DNA from: Furfurilactobacillus rossiae DSM 15814
GTDB taxonomy: Bacteria; Bacillota; Bacilli; Lactobacillales; Lactobacillaceae
DNA length: 64,000 nt
Assembly: GCF_000428925.1 (NCBI RefSeq)
Contig: NZ_AUAW01000010.1
Coordinates: forward strand, 1-64,000
Reading direction: 5' to 3'
A model generated the notes under the pieces. That model searched no databases, was not told the DNA's origin, and was given only the letters and a program-made list of their open reading frames with translations. This document shows positions 42,466-51,553 of this stretch, one piece after another; position 1 is the first letter of the stretch; every line of letters starts with the position of its first letter. A program made the position numbers and the translations under genes.

Positions 42466-42531
42466 TATAAACGCTTACATTATCCAAATTTATTCGAATA
42501 AATATCATTAACATCATTGTAAGCGTTTGCT
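42466..42531. promoter_or_regulatory. AraR box flanked by two cre sites, GH43 promoter
   Basis: A perfect AraR palindrome ATTTATTCGAATAAAT (42488-42503) sits between a cre-like site on the minus strand (ATGTAAGCGTTTATA, 42466-42480) and a full cre match TTGTAAGCGTTTGCT (42517-42531). This suggests joint control of the GH43-symporter unit by arabinose and carbon catabolite repression. Confidence 0.7.
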
Positions 42532-42622
42532 TCTGCCTGTACTCTAATCTTGTACAAAGGATAACAAGTTAGCTAACGTCGTTCGTCCGATTACCAAACA
42601 AGACATGAAGGGACAAGTTGAT

Positions 42623-43597
42623 ATGACAACTGCAACAGATTACATTAATCCACTAATTGTGCAGCGCGCCGATCCATTTATTTATAAGCACACAGACGGC
42701 TATTATTATTTCACCGCTTCGGTACCTGCATATAACCTCATTGAAATCCGTCGTGCCAAAACATTGGCCGGCCTCGCCCATGCCGCACCAAGAACTATTT
42801 GGCGTAAACATGACAGCGGTCCAATGAGTCAATTGATCTGGGCACCAGAGATTCATTACATCGACGGCAAGTGGTTCATCTACTTTGCCGCAGCCGAAAC
42901 AACGGCATTCGACAAAAATGGCATGTTCCAACACCGTATGTTCTGTATTGAATGCGATAACGCTGATCCAATGCGCAGCGAAGATGATTGGATTGAACAT
43001 GGCCAAGTTAAAACGCCAATGGATTCTTTCTCACTCGACGCAACGTGCTTTAAAGCCAACGACAAGTTGTACTACGTTTGGGCACAAAAAGATCCAGCCA
43101 TTAAGGGTAATTCCAACATCTACATTGCTGAAATGGCCAACCCTTGGACACTTAAAACTAAGCCTGTAATGTTGACTAAACCGGAATTTGACTGGGAAAC
43201 AAAGATTTTCTGGGTGAACGAAGGTCCTGCCGTAATCCATCGTAATGGGCGATACTTCTTAACTTACTCAGCTAGTGCGACCGATGAAAATTACTGCATG
43301 GGTATGCTAAGTATTGATGAAAATGCTGATTTACTTGATGCCAGTCAGTGGCACAAGGCAGAAAAACCAGTCTTTCAAAGTGACCTTGACCATGACCAAT
43401 TCGGGCCTGGCCACAATTCCTTCACAGTAGCCGAAGACGGTCAAACAGATATTTTGGTTTACCACTGCCGTGACTACACAGAAATCAAGGGCGATCCACT
43501 GTATGATCCAAATCGCCATACGAAGGTTCAACCCTTTACGTGGAACGATGATGGCACCCCTAACTTTGGCAAACCAGTGCCTTACAACTATGACTAA
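42623..43597 (+). CDS. Glycoside hydrolase family 43 (probable alpha-L-arabinofuranosidase)
   Basis: Cytoplasmic five-bladed beta-propeller glycosidase, 324 aa, no signal peptide. General base Asp17 in NPLIVQRADPFIYKHTDGYYYFTAS; second conserved block WAPEIHYIDGKWFIYFAA; acid Glu in WVNEGPAVIHRNGRYF (about residue 200); pKa-setting Asp in FSLDATCF. No accessory domain, so it likely acts on short arabino-oligosaccharides brought in by the symporter gene 29 nt downstream. Start at 42623 follows AAGGGA. Confidence 0.88.
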   Translation: MTTATDYINPLIVQRADPFIYKHTDGYYYFTASVPAYNLIEIRRAKTLAGLAHAAPRTIWRKHDSGPMSQLIWAPEIHYIDGKWFIYFAAAETTAFDKNGMFQHRMFCIECDNADPMRSEDDWIEHGQVKTPMDSFSLDATCFKANDKLYYVWAQKDPAIKGNSNIYIAEMANPWTLKTKPVMLTKPEFDWETKIFWVNEGPAVIHRNGRYFLTYSASATDENYCMGMLSIDENADLLDASQWHKAEKPVFQSDLDHDQFGPGHNSFTVAEDGQTDILVYHCRDYTEIKGDPLYDPNRHTKVQPFTWNDDGTPNFGKPVPYNYD

Positions 43598-43626
43598 TCA
43601 TTTAGAAAATAGAGGTTAAAAACATC

Positions 43627-44898
43627 ATGCAAAAAACTGAATCAAAACACTTTTGGGGGTTCCCCTTCTCCCACTTTAGTTATTTCTTCATTTGGGCTAC
43701 CGTCTATGGCTATTTAACACTATGGATGGAACAAGTTGGTCACTTAAACGGAACTGAATCTGGAGCTGTCTTCTCAATGATGGCCGGAATTTCGCTTATT
43801 TTCCAACCAATCTTCGGGGTCGTTTCCGACAAGCTGTTATTCAAAAAGAACTTAGTTATTCTAATCTCTGTCGTTGCTATTTTTATCGGACCTTACTTCC
43901 AATGGGTCTTCTTACCATTGCTCCATATCAATTCTTTCTTGGTTGCCATTGTCACTGGGACCTTCCTCAGCTTTGTTTTAAACGGTGGGGTTTCCGTTAT
44001 TGAACAGTATGTTCAACGCGCCAGTTTAGCTAACAAGTTTGAATATGCTCACTCACGTGTCGGAGGTTCCGTTGCCGGTGTTGTCGCTTCATTGATTGCC
44101 GGTCGTTTATTCCTGTGGTCACCAGACTCAATCTTCTGGGCATGTACCGTTGCTGCCATTATCTTAACTGGCTTACTGTTATTCAGTGACAAAATCGACA
44201 TGGACAACGCTTCTGCCGCTGGGGACACATCTAACTCTTTGGACATGAAGACCGTTATGTCTGTGTTCAAGATTAAAAACTTATGGGTTCTGGCCATTTT
44301 CTACATGGGCGCATCAGCTATTTTCGATGTGTTCGACCAACAATTCATTATCTTCTTCAAGACGTTCTTCCACACCGCCGCACAAGGTACATTGGTTTAT
44401 AGTTACATGACTTCCGGTCAAACGGCCATTGAATTCTTGCTCATGTTCCCAATGCCATGGATCATCAACAAAATCGGTTCTAAAAATGGTTTGATCATCT
44501 ACGGCTTCATCACTTGCATTCGGATCTTAGGTTCTGCTTTGTCACCAACCTGGGGCTGGGTTGTCTTCTTCCGTTTGCTCGCCGGACTGGAAATGCCGTT
44601 ATTATTGACGTCTATCATGAAGTACATCGCCGGTGCCTTTGATATTCGTTTATACGCTACGGTTTATGCCCTCGCGTCTAACTTTGCTAAGCAAATATCG
44701 GTCTTCATTTTCTCCTCTGTTGCCGGTAAATTATACGATGTGATCGGTTACCAACACACGTACATCTGGATGGGTGTTCTAGTCTTCGTCATTACACTGT
44801 TCGCTGCATTCTTCTTGAAGAAAGAGGATAAAGTACAGGCTGGTGAAGTCGAGGCGCCAAAAGATACACCGACGCCAGCAAATGATTCAGATAATTAG
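43627..44898 (+). CDS. LacY-type oligosaccharide:H+ symporter (MFS, OHS family)
   Basis: 423-aa permease with 12 predicted helices, beginning ESKHFWGFPFSHFSYFFIWATVYGYLTLWM, closely the LacY/RafB opening; loop 2-3 GVVSDKLLFKKN and helix 4-5 region FEYAHSRVGGSVAGVVASL (Glu and Arg of sugar binding) are visible. An unusually polar C-terminal tail (KVQAGEVEAPKDTPTPANDSDN). Operonic with GH43, so arabino- or xylo-oligosaccharides are the likely substrates. Confidence 0.85.
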   Translation: MQKTESKHFWGFPFSHFSYFFIWATVYGYLTLWMEQVGHLNGTESGAVFSMMAGISLIFQPIFGVVSDKLLFKKNLVILISVVAIFIGPYFQWVFLPLLHINSFLVAIVTGTFLSFVLNGGVSVIEQYVQRASLANKFEYAHSRVGGSVAGVVASLIAGRLFLWSPDSIFWACTVAAIILTGLLLFSDKIDMDNASAAGDTSNSLDMKTVMSVFKIKNLWVLAIFYMGASAIFDVFDQQFIIFFKTFFHTAAQGTLVYSYMTSGQTAIEFLLMFPMPWIINKIGSKNGLIIYGFITCIRILGSALSPTWGWVVFFRLLAGLEMPLLLTSIMKYIAGAFDIRLYATVYALASNFAKQISVFIFSSVAGKLYDVIGYQHTYIWMGVLVFVITLFAAFFLKKEDKVQAGEVEAPKDTPTPANDSDN

Positions 44899-44915
44899 GC
44901 AATCGAAAATGTAAC

Positions 44916-44966
44916 AAAAATAAGCCATTAAGGAACGGTTGCAGCCTCTCCTTAATGGCTTATTTT
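44916..44966 (+). terminator. Bidirectional intrinsic terminator
   Basis: AAATAAGCCATTAAGGA pairs with TCCTTAATGGCTTATTT. Between the symporter and the convergent 787-aa gene. Confidence 0.85.
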
Positions 44967-44990
44967 ATATAAAACATTTAATCAAGAATG

Positions 44991-47354
44991 CTAATCCTCA
45001 TTCGCTTTAAATCCACTTTGAATACTGTAACGAACCGTCTTACTCGATGTCTTTAAATACCTGTCTCTTTCAACATCTAGGATTTCGCTAGGGTATGGTG
45101 CATAACTGGTAACCTTGTACTCATCATGGCCCAGTTTGGCCAAGTTACCATTTATCACACCAAGTGTTCCATCTGCTTTTGTATACATGTACGCTTTTTG
45201 TCCAAATCCTGTTAAGTAAGCGGCTAATTCTTCGCCCATATCCCAATCATCGTGACCTGTATCACCATCAGGAAATAGTCTGGTAAAAATACCACCGTCT
45301 TGAGCAAAAGCTGATTGGCCAAAACGATTTCGAGATAGATCCGGTCGATTAATGTTTGGCCCTGCAATACTATATGTCGAGGCAGCCTCTCCTGGTTTGA
45401 GCAAACGATCTGGCGTGGTTGCGTTTGCATCATACATGTATAACACACCCGCAAATGCACGATAAGCGCCTCGTAACAGCTCAGTGTCACCCAATTTTTC
45501 ATAGGCTAGCAGGCTAGAAGCAGCTGTAATCCCGCCCCATAATGAATGAATCATATAAGAAAGCGCTTCCCACCAACGGTCTGGCGCCTGGCTTCGAAAA
45601 TCATTGCTGAAGCCTATGTTGGCTTTCAACAATTCTGCATATCGACTGGCTGCCTTCGTATAGCCTGCATTGGCCAAAGCTCCAGTGGCCGGTCCAAAAC
45701 CAGCATTATCATAAAAGTGCTCTGTAATGGCAGCTTTATATGATTGGCTATCAGTTGCCACACGCTTTACGGCTTTGTCCCAACAATCCTTAATTAGCCG
45801 ATAGTCCTCATTCATGCCATGAGCTTTTAAGTCACTCAGCAGACCGTCAATGTATAAAAAGTACACGCCTAACATTTGCGATTCTTCCTTTGCACGCTGG
45901 CTTTCATGCATGTCTGGATTAACTCGTAAATTAAAGACATCCGCAGCCCAGTGAAGATAAACTGTCGGTTGATTGAGTGTTAGAATATTTTCCCCAAACA
46001 GTGATAACAAGTAGTAGACATGCCCAATATATTCGAAATCCATTACGCGATAAAAGTCTCCATATAGGGACGTCGGTTTACTAAAATCACCATCAACAAA
46101 CCATTTTTGACGAATGTAGTATACAGCACTCTGTTCGACCTGCCGTACCTGAGTCACTGTTTTTTCGGTCGGATTTAGCAGATTTGCCATCAAGATCAAA
46201 CTCAGTTTTCCTAATGATTCTCCTTGGTTAGAAACTGGATTGAATGCATATGGATGTTTTCCTGAGGCACCTTCGAAAGAATGAGTACTTAGCCAATTCA
46301 CGCGCTGTTGAATAACTTGTTGGAGCGGCGGCATAACATTAAACACAACGCGATCTTGTCTGCCACTTTCAAGATTAATCAGCAGCTCATGTTCACTCAC
46401 CTCTGTTGGCGTTAACGTCAACACGTTTTGTTTAAAACTGGAGGTTACATCACGTTCAATAATCTTGTTATCAACATTAGTACGTAAAACAATTCGTTCA
46501 ACCAAATCGTTCGTTGGTCCCTCGATTGTTACTGTAGCTGTCTGATTTTGAATGATAATTGGTGGATATGTTATGCGCGGGTGACCAAAATGTTGGGCCA
46601 CATCAGTAAAATTATCCTGATTGCTAAAGGGGGCGAGAACAAAAGACCACTTCATTTCGTCGGTTAAAGTGATACTACTATGCGGGTATATCCAATCTCT
46701 TTCTGGTGCTTTTGTTTGTGGATATCCGCCAGCCAAGATAAGTTGATGAAACAACATACCATCCAATGACGGCGATACATTTTCAAAGAATCGATTCGTC
46801 CACTCACAAGCGGTTCCAACTGACTGAACCACACCTGCTGTCTGAAATAGCCCCATGTTCTTTCCTTCATTATCACGACGCATTCCGGCTAATTTAGTGA
46901 AGTTCGGGGCAACTGAAGGAAAAACAGCTGTGGAACGATGAATGTTTTGGAGAACATCTCGATCTCGAAACATAACATATGCCAGCGAACACCAGACACC
47001 GAGACTTGTTATTTTTACAGGCTCATACGTATTATTCTGTAACAGAATTTGCCACTGCAACTGATTGTTAATCAATTCATAATTCAACGAAATTGTTGCT
47101 TCGGGGAGCTGATATTTAACTATCAATTGTTCATTAGTTTCTTCAAGAACCGGCGTTAATTCAATGCTTTTGTAACGATGGTCCCCGATTACTATTTCGA
47201 ATTCACCAAACAATTTATCTCTGTCAGTGTATCCTACTCTATCTAAGTAACTAGGATTAATTACCCAGTTCATCTGATCAGTGTCTTCCTTATCGACAAG
47301 ACTTGTAATTGCTCCATGGGCATTGTACTGCATGTCGAAGCGTTTTGAATGCAT
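44991..47354 (-). CDS. Large uncharacterised protein, probable (alpha/alpha)6 glycoside hydrolase-like (DUF5695-like)
   Basis: 787 aa, cytosolic (no signal peptide). The first 350 residues are beta-rich (FEIVIGDHRYKSIELTPVLEE, ISLNYELINNQLQWQILLQNN), like the N-terminal sandwich of many polysaccharide-acting enzymes. The rest is helical with aromatic/acidic blocks DFEYIGHVYYLLSLFG, DRWWEALSYMIHSLWGGIT, NRFGQSAFAQDGGIF, PDGDTGHDDWDMGEELAAYL, consistent with an alpha-helical barrel. I think it belongs with DUF5695-type proteins, not certain. Context (AraC regulator upstream, cre sites at 47382 and 47403, pentose genes on both sides) suggests a glycosidase for a plant arabinose-containing glycan. 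Confidence 0.6.
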   Translation of the reverse strand: MHSKRFDMQYNAHGAITSLVDKEDTDQMNWVINPSYLDRVGYTDRDKLFGEFEIVIGDHRYKSIELTPVLEETNEQLIVKYQLPEATISLNYELINNQLQWQILLQNNTYEPVKITSLGVWCSLAYVMFRDRDVLQNIHRSTAVFPSVAPNFTKLAGMRRDNEGKNMGLFQTAGVVQSVGTACEWTNRFFENVSPSLDGMLFHQLILAGGYPQTKAPERDWIYPHSSITLTDEMKWSFVLAPFSNQDNFTDVAQHFGHPRITYPPIIIQNQTATVTIEGPTNDLVERIVLRTNVDNKIIERDVTSSFKQNVLTLTPTEVSEHELLINLESGRQDRVVFNVMPPLQQVIQQRVNWLSTHSFEGASGKHPYAFNPVSNQGESLGKLSLILMANLLNPTEKTVTQVRQVEQSAVYYIRQKWFVDGDFSKPTSLYGDFYRVMDFEYIGHVYYLLSLFGENILTLNQPTVYLHWAADVFNLRVNPDMHESQRAKEESQMLGVYFLYIDGLLSDLKAHGMNEDYRLIKDCWDKAVKRVATDSQSYKAAITEHFYDNAGFGPATGALANAGYTKAASRYAELLKANIGFSNDFRSQAPDRWWEALSYMIHSLWGGITAASSLLAYEKLGDTELLRGAYRAFAGVLYMYDANATTPDRLLKPGEAASTYSIAGPNINRPDLSRNRFGQSAFAQDGGIFTRLFPDGDTGHDDWDMGEELAAYLTGFGQKAYMYTKADGTLGVINGNLAKLGHDEYKVTSYAPYPSEILDVERDRYLKTSSKTVRYSIQSGFKANED

Positions 47355-47381
47355 GTTTGTACCTCACTATTTTTAAATTAA

Positions 47382-47416
47382 CGAAAGCGCTTTACGGTGA
47401 GTATAAAGCGCTCTAG
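47382..47416. promoter_or_regulatory. Two cre-like half-palindromic sites upstream of the 787-aa gene
   Basis: CGAAAGCGCTTTAC (47382-47395) and ATAAAGCGCTCTAG (47403-47416), both with the AAGCGCT centre of cre boxes, 21 bp apart, in the gap between the AraC-type gene and the 787-aa gene. Confidence 0.5.
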
Positions 47417-47486
47417 CACATCAATAAATGTAAAAGCCAAAGATAAATTTATAAAATATCACACATCGATTTGTTATGATGCTGCG

Positions 47487-48341
47487 TTAACCATTGATTC
47501 GATATGTTCGAGGCGAGACACCGACTTGCTTCTTAAACGAAGTTGAAAAGTAATAAATGTTTTGATAACCAACCCTTTCAGCAATAGTAGAAATTGGAAG
47601 TGACGTATTAAGTAGCTGACGTTTTGCTTCTTCCATCCGATACTGTTTAACAAACTCATCCGGCGTCAAGCCAGTCGTCTGTTTAACTGCTCGACTAATA
47701 TAATTGGGATGAAAATGAAAGACCCGGCTCAATTCCTCATTTGTAATCCGTGATTGGTAATGAGTACGTAAGTATTCTTGAACATGTGCTGCTAATTCTG
47801 CAAGACGAGTTTCCTTGGCCGAACTATATTGTACGGCTTGAAGTACATCAATAAATAACTGCTGAGATCGCCAAAAACCGTAGCTGTTGGACTGTTGGCT
47901 TTCTTCGAAAATTTGCCGAATTGTTGGCATGAGCTGATCTTGATTTGGAATATTGAATTGCTTTGCCAAATAAACAGTTGTTGACGGTGTGTAGTAATGT
48001 AGCGTTGGAACGGCAATACTTGGTGTTAATGGTGTCGGATTGACGCTTTGACTCCATTCTCCAGCCACATAAAAATGAATCCAGTAGTACTCCGTTCGCT
48101 CTGCCACTGGCTTCCACGAGTAATGGTGATGTCTTGGACGCAATACAAATATCTGACCAGCCTTGATCGTATAGTGAGCGTCATCTTCGGCGATGAACAA
48201 GCAACCTTTACGCATAACCATAAGGATGAAATATTGTAAATCATCTCGATTTGGATGTTGTTCGCCCACTTCAAAAGTCGCATATCCACCTTCGATAAAT
48301 GTTGGAAAGGGCAAGCATGATATAGATAAATATTGAGTCAT
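47487..48341 (-). CDS. AraC-family transcriptional regulator
   Basis: 284 aa from ATG 48341 (GGAGG 7 nt upstream). N-terminal cupin sensor (YATFEVGEQHPNRDDLQYFILMVMRKGCLFIAEDDAHYTIKAGQIFVLRPRHHHYSW) and C-terminal double HTH (VQEYLRTHYQSRITNEELSRVFHFHPNYISRAVKQTTGLTPDEFVKQYRMEEAKRQLLNTSLPISTIAERVGYQNIYYFSTSFKKQVGVSPRTYR). Probably controls the 787-aa gene behind it and the divergent symporter/GH51 pair. Confidence 0.9.
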   Translation of the reverse strand: MTQYLSISCLPFPTFIEGGYATFEVGEQHPNRDDLQYFILMVMRKGCLFIAEDDAHYTIKAGQIFVLRPRHHHYSWKPVAERTEYYWIHFYVAGEWSQSVNPTPLTPSIAVPTLHYYTPSTTVYLAKQFNIPNQDQLMPTIRQIFEESQQSNSYGFWRSQQLFIDVLQAVQYSSAKETRLAELAAHVQEYLRTHYQSRITNEELSRVFHFHPNYISRAVKQTTGLTPDEFVKQYRMEEAKRQLLNTSLPISTIAERVGYQNIYYFSTSFKKQVGVSPRTYRING

Positions 48342-48514
48342 TGTCTTCCTCCGTGCGTTTTCGTCGCCACCAGCCATCAATTCCCTATCGCCCCTTATTA
48401 TGCGTCCGATGCTCTTTCAAAACTGCATCGCTAGTTTAAAAGTGTGATTTTTTATAAATACTCTGTGAGCTATTGAATGTTAATTGCTTAATGATATGGG
48501 TAAATTAAGGTCAA

Positions 48515-48529
48515 TGAAAGCGCTTTTAA
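48515..48529 (+). promoter_or_regulatory. cre-like site upstream of the GPH symporter
   Basis: ATGAAAGCGCTTTTA, one mismatch to the consensus, 42 nt before the GTG start at 48571. Confidence 0.55.
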
Positions 48530-48570
48530 AAAAATATCGACCAATCTTATTCACCTCAGGAGGAACCATT

Positions 48571-49947
48571 GTGAAAAGCCACATTGCAGAATCGCTCAAA
48601 TCTTCAACCAAAATTCCGTTTCATCGGATGCTAGCCTATGCCAGTACAGATATGGCAGGAAACTTGCTTTATACCACTGTTACAACTTTTATTTTGTACT
48701 ATTATACTGATGTTTTCGGATTGTCAGTCGCCGCAGCGGGTACGATTCTTTTAGCAGCACGAATCCTTGATGCCTTTGATGCGCCAGTATGGGGATTTAT
48801 CATTGATCACACCCATACGCGTTGGGGACAAAGTCGTCCATACTTTTTATGGATTGCATTTCCCTTTGCAATATTCTTTATTCTCATGTTCTGGTCACCT
48901 TCGCTAAGTTCAACTGGCAAGTTTTGGTGGGCAATGATTACCTACCTTCTGTTTGGAATTTCATATACCGGGGTCGGAACTCCCATAAGTTCCATTTTGC
49001 CAAACCTCAGTAATGACTCTGACCAACGAATCAAGTTGAATAGCACACGAATGATCGGTGGTAACATCGGATTTTTCATCACTGCAACCTTTACTTTAAG
49101 TTTTGTCGCCTTTTTTGGCGGTGGCAGTGCGGTCACCGGTTGGCGCACAACCGCTCTCGTATTGGCTGTTATTGGTTTCGCCCTTTTAATGTTCGCTTTC
49201 CTCGATACTCGTGAAATTAACACTCAATCACAGAAATCCTTACCAATCATAGACTCGATCAGAGCTGCCAAATCTAATTGGCCTTGGTTCATCTTGGTTC
49301 TTGGTTTTATCTTCTACTGGCTTGGAAACGCTTCACGAACCTCTGTTTTAGTGTATTACACGCAATACAATCTCGGTGCTAAAGGATTTGCATCAGTATT
49401 GAACGCATTGGTTATGTTTCAAATGGTCGGTATGTTATTAATTCCATTCCTTGTTAAAAAATTTGCTAAAACACAAGTTTTAATTGCCGGATTATTACTT
49501 GCAGCCTTGGGTCAAATTGCAATCGCATTTACCGGTCACTCTTTCATTGCCTTAGCTGTTGCCTGGAGCATCGCATCCATCGGTACTGGAATTTCCGTCT
49601 CAATGCCATTCGCAATGCTATCGGACACGGTCGATTATGGTGAATGGAAAAACGGGATTCGTGCAAGCGGTTTCCTAACCGCCATCGGCAGTTCGTTCGC
49701 AATTAAGATGGGATCCGGTCTAGGTGGTTGGGCTCCATCAATGATTCTTAACCACGCTGGATACAAGGCAGGCATTGCGCAAAATGCAGCGTCACTTTCC
49801 GCTATCAAGTTCTGTTTTAGTTATCTTCCCGCCATTTTCTTCATCGGTGGCGCACTTATTATGATCGCCTATTTAAAGTTCGAACGTAAAGAAACGACGA
49901 TTCGAGAAACACTAATCGATCGTCGTGGTCAAATTAAAGAAAGTTAG
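48571..49947 (+). CDS. GPH-family glycoside/pentoside:cation symporter
   Basis: 458-aa permease with about 12 membrane segments. FHRMLAYASTDMAGNLLYTTVTTFILYYYTDVFGLS, ILDAFDAPVWGFIIDHTHTRWGQSRPYFLW (GPH helix 2-3 motif) and DTVDYGEWKNGIRASGFLTAIGSSFAIKMG are hallmarks of the XynP/MelB/XylP type. I start at GTG 48571, which has AGGAGG 7 nt upstream; upstream in-frame ATGs lie in the cre site and have no ribosome site. Ten nt before GH51, so likely imports arabinosides. Confidence 0.88.
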   Translation: MKSHIAESLKSSTKIPFHRMLAYASTDMAGNLLYTTVTTFILYYYTDVFGLSVAAAGTILLAARILDAFDAPVWGFIIDHTHTRWGQSRPYFLWIAFPFAIFFILMFWSPSLSSTGKFWWAMITYLLFGISYTGVGTPISSILPNLSNDSDQRIKLNSTRMIGGNIGFFITATFTLSFVAFFGGGSAVTGWRTTALVLAVIGFALLMFAFLDTREINTQSQKSLPIIDSIRAAKSNWPWFILVLGFIFYWLGNASRTSVLVYYTQYNLGAKGFASVLNALVMFQMVGMLLIPFLVKKFAKTQVLIAGLLLAALGQIAIAFTGHSFIALAVAWSIASIGTGISVSMPFAMLSDTVDYGEWKNGIRASGFLTAIGSSFAIKMGSGLGGWAPSMILNHAGYKAGIAQNAASLSAIKFCFSYLPAIFFIGGALIMIAYLKFERKETTIRETLIDRRGQIKES

Positions 49948-49957
49948 GGGTAATTCT

Positions 49958-51463
49958 ATGAAAGCTATTATCAATACCGACGCAAGTAATACCATTTCAA
50001 AAATTGATAATCGTATCTATGGTTCATTTATTGAACAACTAGGACGCGCTGTTTACACCGGCATTTATCAACCTGCTCATTCAGAAGCAGATGAAGAAGG
50101 ATTTCGCAAAGATGTTATCAAAGCAGTAAAAAGTCTGCACGTTCCATTGATTCGTTATCCAGGTGGCAATTTCCTATCACAATACAAGTGGGAAGACGGT
50201 ATCGGTCCCAAAGATCAACGACCAACCCGCTTAGACATTGCTTGGCGTGAACTGGAAACAAACCAATTCGGCCTACATGAATTTATGCACTGGTCAAAAA
50301 AGGTCGGAGCCGTGCCTAATATGGCTGTTAATTTAGGGACCCGTGGCATTCAAGAGGCAGCTGATTTAGTCGAATACTGTAACTTCCCAAGTGGCACTAA
50401 ACTAAGTGATCTGCGCGTCAAAAATGGCGATCCCAAACCATTTGCTATTAAGACTTGGTGTTTAGGTAACGAAATGGATGGCCCTTGGGAGATTGGCACT
50501 AAAACCGCATCTGAATATGCACATCTGGCTAACGAAACTGCTAAGGCAATGAAACAAGTGGATGATAGTATTGAGCTAGTTGCCTGTGGCAGTTCATCCC
50601 TCGACAATCCAACGTTTGGCACCTGGGAAGAAACAGTATTAGATGAATGCTACGATAATGTGGATTACTTATCCTTACACCGTTACTATGGCTATTACGG
50701 AGATGACGACCCAACCGAATTGGATAACTTCTTAGCGAAAAACGAGGACTTGGACCAATTCATCAGTGGTGTCGTTGCTATGTGTGACGCTGTTCAGGCC
50801 CGCAAACGGTCAAGCAAACAAATCAACTTATCGTTTGATGAATGGAATGTTTGGTACCATTCAAACGACGCCGACACCAAGATCAAACCATGGCAGGTCG
50901 GTCCTCACTTGTTGGAAGATGTTTATAACTTTGAAGACGCCTTACTCGTCGGTAGTTTACTAATGACATTGCTAAAACACGCTGACCGCGTTAAGATTGC
51001 TTGCCTTGCACAACTTGTCAACGTTATTGCGCCAATTATGACAGATACAGACGGCGGCGTGTGGTTACAATCCATTTATTATCCATTCATGCAAATGGCA
51101 ACGTATGGGCATGGCGTTGTATTAAATAGTAGCGTTGATGTTCCAACATACAACTCTCGTCAATTTAAAAATGTTCCATTGATGGACAGCGTCACCATCT
51201 ATAATAAAGACGCCAATGAACTGATTGTTTTTGCTGAAAATAAAAGCCAACGCGAAAACGCCGACTTATCAATCAATCCTACTGGCTTTGACATTGATCA
51301 CATCGTAGAAGCAACCCAGTTTTACGGTTATGACGTTAAGGCTGATAACCGCGATGGCAAGATGGCAATTCGGCCATTAACTAGCGTTGAACTTACTGGA
51401 GAAAATATCAGCGCTAAATTGGAACCATTATCTTGGAATATGATTCGAATGGCCGTGAAGTAA
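49958..51463 (+). CDS. abfA: Alpha-L-arabinofuranosidase, GH51
   Basis: Retaining exo-glycosidase releasing L-arabinose from arabino-oligosaccharides; cytoplasmic, 501 aa, normal length. DNRIYGSFIEQLGRAVYTGIY opens the barrel; acid/base Glu172 in WCLGNEMDGPW; nucleophile Glu295 in NLSFDEWNVWYH; a beta-sandwich C-terminal domain starts near 385. ATG 49958 after GGGG. Translated behind the GPH symporter, with a strong terminator at its end. Works with araBDA to feed arabinose into the phosphoketolase route. Confidence 0.94.
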   Translation: MKAIINTDASNTISKIDNRIYGSFIEQLGRAVYTGIYQPAHSEADEEGFRKDVIKAVKSLHVPLIRYPGGNFLSQYKWEDGIGPKDQRPTRLDIAWRELETNQFGLHEFMHWSKKVGAVPNMAVNLGTRGIQEAADLVEYCNFPSGTKLSDLRVKNGDPKPFAIKTWCLGNEMDGPWEIGTKTASEYAHLANETAKAMKQVDDSIELVACGSSSLDNPTFGTWEETVLDECYDNVDYLSLHRYYGYYGDDDPTELDNFLAKNEDLDQFISGVVAMCDAVQARKRSSKQINLSFDEWNVWYHSNDADTKIKPWQVGPHLLEDVYNFEDALLVGSLLMTLLKHADRVKIACLAQLVNVIAPIMTDTDGGVWLQSIYYPFMQMATYGHGVVLNSSVDVPTYNSRQFKNVPLMDSVTIYNKDANELIVFAENKSQRENADLSINPTGFDIDHIVEATQFYGYDVKADNRDGKMAIRPLTSVELTGENISAKLEPLSWNMIRMAVK

Positions 51464-51473
51464 ACGAATTTTT

Positions 51474-51530
51474 AACAAAAAGTTGCTCCACATAATGTAT
51501 TTGTACATTATGTGGAGCAACTTTTTGTTT
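51474..51530 (+). terminator. Bidirectional intrinsic terminator
   Basis: AACAAAAAGTTGCTCCACA with ATAATGTA pairs to TACATTAT and TGTGGAGCAACTTTTTGTT, loop TTTG. A perfect stem of more than 25 bp. Confidence 0.92.
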
Positions 51531-51553
51531 TACCTAGACCATTTAATATCCTT

